DNA from: Bacteroides sp.
GTDB lineage: Bacteria > Bacteroidota > Bacteroidia > Bacteroidales > Bacteroidaceae
Length of the DNA stretch: 11,892 nt
Assembly: GCA_019414725.1 (NCBI GenBank)
Contig: DXLM01000085.1
Coordinates: 1 to 11,892, forward strand
Direction of reading: 5' to 3'
A program made the position numbers and the translations under genes. The notes beneath the pieces were generated by a model. The model was given only the letters and a program-made list of their open reading frames with translations, had not been told where the DNA came from and did not search any database. Shown piece after piece: positions 1 through 6,501 of the stretch. Each line of letters begins with the position of its first letter. The first letter of the stretch is position 1.

Positions 1-1636
1 GATAGTTGAAGGTGAAATCCATACCATAAATACGTGCCTTTGTCAGATTCTTATATTGTTTGCTCTTTTCTACTTCAAGAAACTTTTCATCGGGAGTTAC
101 GGAAATTTCAACCAGCTCAATCATGTTGTGAAGATAATTCATGTATCCGGTTAAACTGGCTTGGAATTTTTGCCCTACGTACTCGATACCGATTGAAGCA
201 TATTGTGAGGTTTGTGCTTTTAGATCTGTGTTGCCATGATATGCAGTCAAGGCACCGCCTCCGATAACGCCGGTATAATTATAATAAAGTTCTTTAATAG
301 TGGGTGCTTTGTAGCCTAAAGCATAAGAAGCACGCAAATTAATATGTTCTCCGGGTTTATAAAGTCCTGATATTTTCGGACTGAAATTCAATCCTGTTTC
401 CTTGTGTTGTGTTCCTCGTACCCCGGCAGTCAGAACCAGATTTTCTCTGGCTGTCCATTCCTCCTGTATATAAGCTGCCAACGTATAAACGGAAGCGCGG
501 TCACCGTCAATGTGATGAGGTGATTCCAAATGATTGTACTGATATTCGATTCCTGCATTTAAAATATGGTCCTCTCCAAGATAAAATACACTTTTTACCT
601 GGCCTAATATTTGTTTCTGAATACTTTGTTTGATACGTTGACCGGCAAAGTAGGTGATACGTTCATGGCGGTCATTGTCTAGAAAATAATCAGTATGCTC
701 GTTTAGCTTATAGTCATAGAAGTAGCCGTATCTGCCATACGAGAGGTCTGCAGTCAGATAATTCCGTTTTCCTAATTTATATTTACTTCCTACTGCAAAT
801 GTGTAGTTGCGATAATAAAAATCGTTGGCTTGATATTTCCAAGGACCGTGTGTACGCATTACCCAACGCTCATAATAAGTGCCTTCTGCAGTGAGGTCTA
901 GTTTGCGATTGACTTGCCATTCAATGTTCTCGGACAGGGTATAGTTTGAAGAACGGTTTACGGTCAACATAGTAGAGCCGGATTTCAATTGATTCTGATC
1001 CCACTGTAGGTCTGTATTCCGCCAGCCATCGGTATGCCGGAAGTTGATTCCGGTTACAGATTTTATCTTTCCATAATTAAAGCCGAAACTGGTACTTTGA
1101 CGTATATCACCATATTCACCTATGCGGGATGTATTGGTGAGCTCCATTTTTTCACGGTTACGTTTGGTTATGATATTGATAACTCCGGCTATTGCGTCAC
1201 TGCCATAAAGTGAAGAAGCGGCCCCTTTTACAATCTCTATGCGTTCTATATTAGCTGGATTTAATTGATTCAAGTCGTTTTGCCCTCCTACATCGCCATT
1301 CATTCTTTTTCCATTTATCATGATCAGGATATAGTCATTGTTCAATCCGTTTAGTTGGATATGGCTCCCCATATCACCATCATGAAAGGTCAATGAAGGA
1401 CTAAGACCACTGAGCAAATCGTCTATACTGCGTGCCTGATATTGTTCCAAAGCTTTGCTGGTTATGACTTCAGTCTGTACGGGAGCATCTTTCAGATAAT
1501 GTTCAGTACCTGTACCCGTGATGACCACTTCATTCAGTAATACGGACAATTCTTTATCGTCTTTATCTTTGAGAATACTTTGGGCACTTGCAATTTGTGT
1601 ACCTAATAGTAGAATAGCAGGAAGTAAATACCTCAT
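1..1636 (-). CDS. btuB: TonB-dependent corrinoid receptor, BtuB-like (3' end outside the window)
   Basis: Outer-membrane receptor, probably for cobalamin or related corrinoids, driven by TonB-ExbBD. The frame is open from an ATG at 1636 to the window edge, giving about 545 codons. A signal peptide (residues 1-18, cut after ASA) is followed by a short linker with a TonB-box-like stretch, EVVITGTGTEH (about 36-46). The plug domain runs to about residue 158 and includes NDYILIMINGKR and SSLYGSDAIAGVINIITK. The rest is barrel, rich in alternating aromatic strands, with LRASYALGYKAPTIKELYY late in the barrel. By alignment with the neighbouring receptor, roughly 130 C-terminal residues lie beyond the edge. 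Unlike that neighbour, it has no carboxypeptidase-regulatory-like domain between signal peptide and plug. The corrinoid substrate is inferred from the cobalamin riboswitch in its leader and the B12 genes nearby, not from the protein alone. Confidence 0.9.
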   Translation of the reverse strand, partial: MRYLLPAILLLGTQIASAQSILKDKDDKELSVLLNEVVITGTGTEHYLKDAPVQTEVITSKALEQYQARSIDDLLSGLSPSLTFHDGDMGSHIQLNGLNNDYILIMINGKRMNGDVGGQNDLNQLNPANIERIEIVKGAASSLYGSDAIAGVINIITKRNREKMELTNTSRIGEYGDIRQSTSFGFNYGKIKSVTGINFRHTDGWRNTDLQWDQNQLKSGSTMLTVNRSSNYTLSENIEWQVNRKLDLTAEGTYYERWVMRTHGPWKYQANDFYYRNYTFAVGSKYKLGKRNYLTADLSYGRYGYFYDYKLNEHTDYFLDNDRHERITYFAGQRIKQSIQKQILGQVKSVFYLGEDHILNAGIEYQYNHLESPHHIDGDRASVYTLAAYIQEEWTARENLVLTAGVRGTQHKETGLNFSPKISGLYKPGEHINLRASYALGYKAPTIKELYYNYTGVIGGGALTAYHGNTDLKAQTSQYASIGIEYVGQKFQASLTGYMNYLHNMIELVEISVTPDEKFLEVEKSKQYKNLTKARIYGMDFTFNY

Positions 1637-1640
1637 ATTG

Positions 1641-1668
1641 TGTTTTATTTAATTTGCAAAATAAAACA
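1641..1668 (-). promoter_or_regulatory. Perfect inverted repeat just upstream of a receptor start codon
   Basis: Read on the minus strand, TGTTTTATTT and AAATAAAACA form a perfect 10-bp stem with an 8-base loop, ending 4 bases before the ATG at 1636. It covers the place where a ribosome would bind, so it could form part of the riboswitch expression platform or otherwise limit translation. It is very AT-rich, so the helix would be weak. The rest of the stretch between aptamer and gene (1669-1780) holds a small 5-bp hairpin, CCTCT/AGAGG, at 1678-1692 and nothing else I recognise. The structure is seen directly; its function is inference. Confidence 0.45.
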
Positions 1669-1780
1669 TCAAGTTTCCCTCTGATAAAGAGGAATGCCAC
1701 AAAGGAATAGACGTTGGAAAACGCTTGTTCGAATGGACACATACTTCTAATCCTGGAAGCTTGGTGTTTATTGTTCAACA

Positions 1781-1955
1781 GACTTAGCAGGTATTCTGGC
1801 TTTCCTCTGATTGGAAACCTTCCCATTTCTTCAAATGAAACAGTGGTTTTAGACTATCCAATCAACATCATGAGGATTTACAGCTGCAGGTACAGCCCCG
1901 GATTTACACCGGGTTCCCTTGCATCGGGCTATGTGATAGCCCGATTACTAATTCC
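1781..1955 (-). promoter_or_regulatory. Cobalamin riboswitch (aptamer 1)
   Basis: RNA sensor that binds B12 and represses the gene behind it, here the partial receptor starting at 1636. In sense orientation (minus strand) it shows, in order: a perfect 10-bp hairpin, ATCGGGCTAT/ATAGCCCGAT (1923-1945), which fits the variable P2 arm; the core GGGAACCCGGTGTAAATCC; CTGCAGCTGT; a CCACTG motif (1841-1846); and a 3' B12 box AGCCAGAATACCTGCT (1786-1801). The conserved GCCACTG reads ACCACTG here, and the B12 box differs from the usual rAGYCMGGAGACCKGCC at a few weakly conserved sites. About 145 nt separate the aptamer from the ATG, which is long. I see no hairpin with a U-tract, so control at translation is more likely than termination. 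This entry accounts for most of the gene-free stretch 1637-2007. Ends are approximate. Confidence 0.92.
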
Positions 1956-1959
1956 GTTG

Positions 1960-1967
1960 CAAAGATA
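1960..1967 (-). promoter_or_regulatory. Promoter -7 element for riboswitch 1 and its receptor
   Basis: The minus strand reads TATCTTTG, an exact match to the Bacteroides -7 consensus TAnnTTTG, placed so that transcription would start about where the aptamer begins. No good TTTG -33 element lies 19-21 bases upstream. I see no terminator between the stop of the upstream receptor (2008) and this site, so read-through from that gene is also possible. Confidence 0.6.
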
Positions 1968-2007
1968 GAGGTTTATTTTATATTATCTTCGATAAGTCTT
2001 TGATTTT

Positions 2008-4185
2008 TTAGCTTTTAAATTTTAAAGACAGACTGATGTAGAATGAACGTCCGGGGGTAAGTGTCGCATAATTGCTGTTATAAGGACGGTCATCCATATA
2101 ATCGAACAGGTTTTCCATGCCGCATCCGGGTTCGATGATTACAGATTTTAAGTTGAAAGAATGGCGTGTGTTTAAATCCCACAATTGATACTCGGGAGCA
2201 TAACCGTAACTTTTAGAGAAACGCTTGCTGTTGAAACGGCCGTTCAAATTTATATTCAACCGATATATTTTCCATGAATGCGCCCATTGGGCATTGATAT
2301 TGTATGCGTTTTTTATACTTTTGTCGATGGGTTGTTCCAATTCCACATCTTGGGTATTAAGATGAGTGTATCCTCCGCTTAAATTGAACCCGGCACCTAG
2401 GTATGCATTGGCGGATACATTGATTCCGTGGACTTTAGCCTCCGCTATATTATCACGTTGACGAACTTCCTTATGACCATATTGCTCCATAGCTTTATCT
2501 CCTGTGGCAATCGTATTATAATCTATCATGTCACGAATATTATTATAAAAAGCATTGACTGATACTGAAAAACGCTCATGTACATACTCTGCACTCAATG
2601 AGAAATAATTATTCTTTTCCGGCTTTAAATCCAAATTACCTATTGTCAACCTGTCATTTTTTTTAGCTATGTCAGTGGCATAGAGTTCAGATAGGGTAGG
2701 AGTTCGGAAACCTGCTGCATAGGAGGCACGGAAATTGAATTTGCCGGGTTTATACATCAGTGCTACATTGGGAGTGGCATGATTTTTGAAATTTTCATGA
2801 TAAATGTAACGTACACCAATCAAAGCCTGTAGGTTTCTCAGTAACTTTATTTCATCTTGTGCAAACAAGGCCAGTGTATAAGCATCTTCTTTGGCTATAT
2901 TGTCTGTTTGACTTTTCAAGACATCAACGATATATTCTGTGCCGACTGAAAGTTTGTGCCGGTTACCTAATTTAAAGATACCTTTTATGCTAAGATTGTG
3001 ATTACGGGTCCGTTTTCGCACTTGCTCTTCACCTGCTTTTCCATTATAGGTTTTATTGTCTTTAAAAAAACAATAAGAGGAAGAAAAATGATCGGCGTAA
3101 CAGTCTGCGGTAATATAATTCCCTTTATTTATCATGTATTGGGCACCAATGCCATAATTAAAGGTTTCATGCAATATGTTGTAGTCGTATGCTTCATAAG
3201 GGCGGCGTGTCTTGTTGTCATAATATCCGCCGCGGGCATAAAAGGAGAGTTTGTCGGTAGCATCGAAAGTGAATTTTTGATTGACAGTATTTGCATAGAA
3301 GCCTGTAGAAGCTACTTTCCCGGTTTCTTCCAATTCATGAGTTTTGGAGTTTTCCTCATATGGATTCAGTTGCCATCCTTCGGCCTGCTGACGGCGATAA
3401 GAGGTGTAGGAGCCGAACTTGCCGGTATTGACATCTATGTTTACGGACTGGGTAAAACGTCCTTTACTGGCATAACGGGTATCGCTGGAAACATTGATAG
3501 CATTTTTTACATCATCAGTAATGATGTTGATAACTCCTCCGATAGCATTTGTTCCGTAAAGAGCGGAAGAAGCGCCGTTCAATATTTCAATACGTTTGAT
3601 TTTGGCAACATTGATTCGAGCATAGGTGTCATCTCCATACAGGCGTTTGCCATTTTCCAGAAAAATGAAATAATCATCAGGCAATCCATTCAGACTCAAT
3701 GTTGTCCCCATGCCGTTGGTCATACTTGAGAAAGACGGGGTCAGCTTTTGTAAGGCCTCGTCCAGCGATGTTACACTGGCATTACTTAAATCCTTTGCAG
3801 TGATAACGGAAACAGGCACGGGGCTGTCCGTCATGCGGTGGTGTGTTCCTGTACCGGTTACTACTACCTGGCCTATATTGGTAAAACTGTCTTGTAGCTT
3901 GATAAGAAGATTCTTTTCACCTCCTTTTGTCGTGATGGACTTGGGTGTGTAACTGACATGCGTGATTCTTAATACGTGTTTCCCATCAGGGAGATTGCTG
4001 ATGGAAAACTCGCCTTTATCATTTGTGGTGCATCCTGAAAGGCTTTGATCGATACGGATATTAGCTCCCACTACAGGTTCGTTGGTATCGGCACTCACAA
4101 TCTTTCCACTGATACTGACTTGTGCCAGTACGTCAATAGCCAGACAGCTTAAAGTAATTGCTGTCAATAATAACTTTACTTTCAT
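2008..4185 (-). CDS. btuB: TonB-dependent corrinoid receptor, BtuB-like, with N-terminal CarboxypepD_reg-like domain
   Basis: Complete 725-residue outer-membrane receptor, probably importing cobalamin or related corrinoids with TonB energy. The signal peptide is residues 1-21 (cut before Q22). It is followed by a carboxypeptidase-regulatory-like beta-sandwich (about 22-98; VSISGKIVSADTNEPVVGAN at its start), common on Bacteroidota TonB receptors. A TonB-box-like segment VVVTGTGT (107-114) precedes the plug (about 115-225; ASSALYGTNAIGGVINIIT near its end). The barrel (about 226-725) carries RASYAAGFRTPTLSELYA. The protein ends ISLSLKFKS, so the usual terminal aromatic residue sits two positions in from the end. 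The start has a signal peptide directly behind it. It lies 66 bases behind a cobalamin riboswitch, the main reason for the BtuB call. The two receptors share the segment around VVxTGTGT and plug motifs but differ widely in the barrel, so they look like old paralogues. Confidence 0.93.
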   Translation of the reverse strand: MKVKLLLTAITLSCLAIDVLAQVSISGKIVSADTNEPVVGANIRIDQSLSGCTTNDKGEFSISNLPDGKHVLRITHVSYTPKSITTKGGEKNLLIKLQDSFTNIGQVVVTGTGTHHRMTDSPVPVSVITAKDLSNASVTSLDEALQKLTPSFSSMTNGMGTTLSLNGLPDDYFIFLENGKRLYGDDTYARINVAKIKRIEILNGASSALYGTNAIGGVINIITDDVKNAINVSSDTRYASKGRFTQSVNIDVNTGKFGSYTSYRRQQAEGWQLNPYEENSKTHELEETGKVASTGFYANTVNQKFTFDATDKLSFYARGGYYDNKTRRPYEAYDYNILHETFNYGIGAQYMINKGNYITADCYADHFSSSYCFFKDNKTYNGKAGEEQVRKRTRNHNLSIKGIFKLGNRHKLSVGTEYIVDVLKSQTDNIAKEDAYTLALFAQDEIKLLRNLQALIGVRYIYHENFKNHATPNVALMYKPGKFNFRASYAAGFRTPTLSELYATDIAKKNDRLTIGNLDLKPEKNNYFSLSAEYVHERFSVSVNAFYNNIRDMIDYNTIATGDKAMEQYGHKEVRQRDNIAEAKVHGINVSANAYLGAGFNLSGGYTHLNTQDVELEQPIDKSIKNAYNINAQWAHSWKIYRLNINLNGRFNSKRFSKSYGYAPEYQLWDLNTRHSFNLKSVIIEPGCGMENLFDYMDDRPYNSNYATLTPGRSFYISLSLKFKS

Positions 4186-4250
4186 CGAAAGAATTTAAGG
4201 ATTAATAATTCACTTTCCTGACCCCGGGAGAGCATGATTATCTATGTTCG

Positions 4251-4434
4251 GACTTGGCAGGTTTCCTGGCTTCACCCTGAAAAGCGCCTTCCCATTTCTG
4301 GCAAAAGAAACAGTGGCTTGGTGAGAATTGCTTTTCATCAGACGGGTTTCACAGTAGCGGGCACTGCTTCGGATTCTATAACCGAATTCCCTTTTATACA
4401 GGCAGAGAAAGGCTGCCTATATCACCAAATCGGG
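4251..4434 (-). promoter_or_regulatory. Cobalamin riboswitch (aptamer 2)
   Basis: B12-sensing leader RNA for the complete receptor starting at 4185. In sense orientation it has a P2-like arm (GGCAG/CTGCC), the core GGGAATTCGG, then GCAGTGCCCGCTACTGTGA. It keeps a canonical AAGCCACTG (GCCACTG at 4311-4317) and a B12 box AGCCAGGAAACCTGCC (4256-4271) that fits the consensus closely. It is more canonical than aptamer 1. About 65 nt separate it from the ATG; that stretch holds only a weak GAATT/AATTC pairing (4191-4211) close to the start. No terminator-like hairpin with a U-tract is seen, so translational control is the likelier mode. Ends are approximate. Confidence 0.94.
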
Positions 4435-4436
4435 CA

Positions 4437-4444
4437 CAAAGGTA
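4437..4444 (-). promoter_or_regulatory. Promoter -7 element for riboswitch 2 and its receptor
   Basis: The minus strand reads TACCTTTG, matching TAnnTTTG, directly in front of the aptamer, the same layout as at riboswitch 1. The region 19-21 bases upstream is AT-rich without a TTTG, so the -33 element is weak or absent. Upstream of it, 4445-4515 shows no gene or recognisable site. Confidence 0.6.
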
Positions 4445-4515
4445 GGCAATTATTTTATATATGTTTTAAGATTAATGAAAAAATGGTTGCTTTTGAAAGA
4501 GGTGGAGGATTTTGA

Positions 4516-4548
4516 ACCGTAGGAGTGAATCTAATTCATTCCTACGGT
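4516..4548 (-). terminator. Long inverted repeat behind the AspT-like gene, possible terminator
   Basis: Two 15-base arms (4516-4530 and 4534-4548) pair around a 3-base loop with a single non-Watson-Crick position. The outer stem is ACCGTAGGA/TCCTACGGT with one G:T or A:C pair inside. It begins 29 bases after the stop of the transporter gene and lies before the promoter of the receptor, which suits a transcript end. Neither side has the run of T expected of a classical intrinsic terminator, so it could instead protect the 3' end of the mRNA. Confidence 0.55.
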
Positions 4549-4577
4549 AATATGAATTTGCAATAATTCTGGCGGGA

Positions 4578-6266
4578 TCAGGCAAGTGCCAATATTAATA
4601 TTTGTGCTGTGAGTACACGTAAAAACATGGTAAGCGGATAAACGGTGGCATAACCCACTGCCGGAGCGTCACAAGAGGTCAAATCATTGGAGTAGGCTAA
4701 TGCGGGCGGATTGGTGGTGGCTCCGGACAATACTCCGATCAAGGTGTAATAGTTCAGTTTATAAACATATCGTCCTATTATACCTACAATCAGTAAAGGC
4801 AGCAGCGTAATAATGGCGCCGTATGCTATCCATACATATCCACCCTCGTTAATGATTGTTTCGATGAATCCTTTGCCGGCTCCTAATCCTACGCAAGCAA
4901 GGAAAAGCGAGATACCGATTTCACGTACCATCAAATTGGCACTTATGGTGGTATAGGTTATCAGTTTATAATGTGGTCCGAAACGGCTTATCAGGATGGA
5001 TACGATAAGGGGGCCTCCTGCCAGTCCCAGTTTTACCGGTTGGGGGATACCGGGGAATAAAAAAGGAGTGCTTCCTAGAATACACCCTAATGCGATGCCT
5101 AAGAAAATAGGGATCAGGTTGGGATGATTCAAACGTTTCATGGAATTACCTAGAATCTTTTCGGCATGGGCTACAGCTAGTTCGCTACCCACAATCTTCA
5201 CCCGGTCACCCATTTGCAATTGCAGGTTGGGAGTGGCCACAAGGTCTACACCCGAACGGTTTACACGGGTAATGCTTGCTCCGAAGTTATTCCTGATTTT
5301 TAGTTGGGCCAATGTCTTACCGTTCAATTCAGGCTTGGTGATCAGAATTTTTCTGGAGATAAGTTGTTTGTTTTGGAAATCCCATTCCACATTCACTTGT
5401 TTTCCAAAAAAGACAGTGATAGCTTCTACATCTATCGGATTGGCGATAACAAGAATCTCATCGTGTATGTGAAATACTGTAGTGGAGTTCACCAGTTCTG
5501 TTTGTCTGTCTCCGTCACAATGCCGTATGCGTGAAATCACAAAATCACGGTTTACCAATGGCTTGATTTCTTTTATTGTTTTACCTTCTACGGCTTCATT
5601 GCGTATTTCTAGTGAGATAGGGCGTACAGTCAGTTCTTGTAGATGCCCCAATCCCCGTTCCGCATCGGCTTCTTCGGTTTTTGTGTTGATGCGCAGGATA
5701 TATTTCAATGCCAGCAGGGAGAGAATACACCCTACTACTCCCAATGGATAGGCTACGGCATATCCCAGTGCTATTTCGGGAGCGTCTATACCATTCAGAT
5801 CACTGTTTGCTTGCTGTGCGGCACCTAGTCCCGGGGTATTGGTTACAGCTCCAGAAAGAATTCCTACCATTGTGGTAATGGGGACACCTGTTATGAAATG
5901 GAGTATAATGGTGATGGTCACACCTAAAAATACAACCATCATGGCAAGCAGGTTCAGTGTGAATCCTCCTTTCTTGAATGCTGAGAAGAAACCGGGACCC
6001 ACTTGTAGTCCGACTGAGTAGACAAATAATATCAGACCGAACTCCTTTAAGAAATGCAACAGATGTTCGTCCAGGTTCAGATTGAAATGACCGAATACAA
6101 TTCCTACAAAAAGTATCCAGGTTACTCCCAATGAGATACCTGCCACTTTTATTTTTCCTAACATGATGCCGAAAGCAATGACCAGTGAAAGAATAAGTAC
6201 GGAATGTGCTACTCCGCCGCCCCATAAATTAGGGTACCCTTCAAAGAGATTTCTAAAAAGTTCCAT
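4578..6266 (-). CDS. AspT/YidE-type membrane transporter (putative anion or amino acid exchanger)
   Basis: Inner-membrane protein of 562 residues with the duplicated layout of the aspartate:alanine antiporter (AspT) family, which includes E. coli YidE and YbjL. An N-terminal membrane half (about 18-192) carries GILSGAVTNTPGLGAA (135-150) and YAVAYPLGVVG (169-179). Two cytoplasmic RCK_C/TrkA_C-like domains follow (about 208-290 and 296-375). A C-terminal membrane half (about 383-562) repeats the signature as GVLSGATTNPPALAYS (511-526) and YATVYPLTMF. Length fits the family. Most relatives have no proven substrate, so naming one is not justified. It is transcribed away from cbiA, with 235 bases between the two starts, and has no riboswitch. 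A link to B12 is suggested only by position. Confidence 0.9.
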   Translation of the reverse strand: MELFRNLFEGYPNLWGGGVAHSVLILSLVIAFGIMLGKIKVAGISLGVTWILFVGIVFGHFNLNLDEHLLHFLKEFGLILFVYSVGLQVGPGFFSAFKKGGFTLNLLAMMVVFLGVTITIILHFITGVPITTMVGILSGAVTNTPGLGAAQQANSDLNGIDAPEIALGYAVAYPLGVVGCILSLLALKYILRINTKTEEADAERGLGHLQELTVRPISLEIRNEAVEGKTIKEIKPLVNRDFVISRIRHCDGDRQTELVNSTTVFHIHDEILVIANPIDVEAITVFFGKQVNVEWDFQNKQLISRKILITKPELNGKTLAQLKIRNNFGASITRVNRSGVDLVATPNLQLQMGDRVKIVGSELAVAHAEKILGNSMKRLNHPNLIPIFLGIALGCILGSTPFLFPGIPQPVKLGLAGGPLIVSILISRFGPHYKLITYTTISANLMVREIGISLFLACVGLGAGKGFIETIINEGGYVWIAYGAIITLLPLLIVGIIGRYVYKLNYYTLIGVLSGATTNPPALAYSNDLTSCDAPAVGYATVYPLTMFLRVLTAQILILALA

Positions 6267-6344
6267 AATTCATTATCTAGTTTAATTATTTATAGTATCA
6301 ATTTTATCATTGTTGTATAGCTGTCATTCTGGCAAAAATGACTG

Positions 6345-6352
6345 CAAAGGTA
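6345..6352 (-). promoter_or_regulatory. Promoter -7 element for the AspT-like gene
   Basis: The minus strand reads TACCTTTG, matching TAnnTTTG, about 79 bases before the ATG at 6266. A TTTA lies 21 bases upstream as a possible -33 element. The roughly 70-base leader holds only a 6-bp hairpin, GTCATT/AATGAC (6323-6342), and no B12 box. The rest of the 235-base divergent spacer is AT-rich and contains the oppositely directed cbiA promoter. Confidence 0.55.
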
Positions 6353-6443
6353 GCTTATTTAATTGATAAACCATAAAACTTTAATTGCTTTCTAAGGATA
6401 TTTACTTGATATGTCGGAATTATGAATTAATCTGTTATTCTAA

Positions 6444-6474
6444 TTTCGATAATTTGCAATTTGCACTATCTTTG
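6444..6474 (+). promoter_or_regulatory. Promoter of the cobalamin synthesis operon
   Basis: TATCTTTG (6467-6474) matches the Bacteroides -7 element, and TTTC (6444-6447) stands 19 bases upstream where TTTG is expected. The ATG of cbiA is 27 bases downstream of the -7 box, so the leader should be only about 20 bases. That is too short to hold a cobalamin riboswitch, and no GCCACTG or B12 box is seen anywhere in 6267-6501. Confidence 0.65.
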
Positions 6475-6501
6475 TATCCGTTTTTAAAGAAATACTAAAG
6501 A

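Noticed and set aside
1563..1826. 87-codon minus-strand open frame that could be read as a leader peptide
   Set aside because: It runs through the riboswitch B12 box and into the receptor gene in another frame; the RNA structure explains the sequence.
1714..1968. 84-codon plus-strand open frame in the leader region
   Set aside because: It is the complement of the cobalamin aptamer and resembles no protein.
2998..3729. 243-codon open frame on the plus strand inside the complete receptor gene
   Set aside because: It lies antisense to a well-supported receptor with full domain structure, shows no family motif, and is best explained by codon composition of the true gene.
4234..4515. 93-codon plus-strand open frame upstream of the complete receptor
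   Set aside because: It is the complement of the second cobalamin aptamer and its promoter.
5800..6225. 141-codon minus-strand open frame within the AspT-like gene
   Set aside because: It is a shifted frame of a strongly recognised membrane protein and has no recognisable motif of its own.
6323..6342. 6-bp inverted repeat GTCATT/AATGAC in the AspT leader as an operator or riboswitch arm
   Set aside because: It is short, isolated and without B12 box elements; likely chance in AT-rich sequence.
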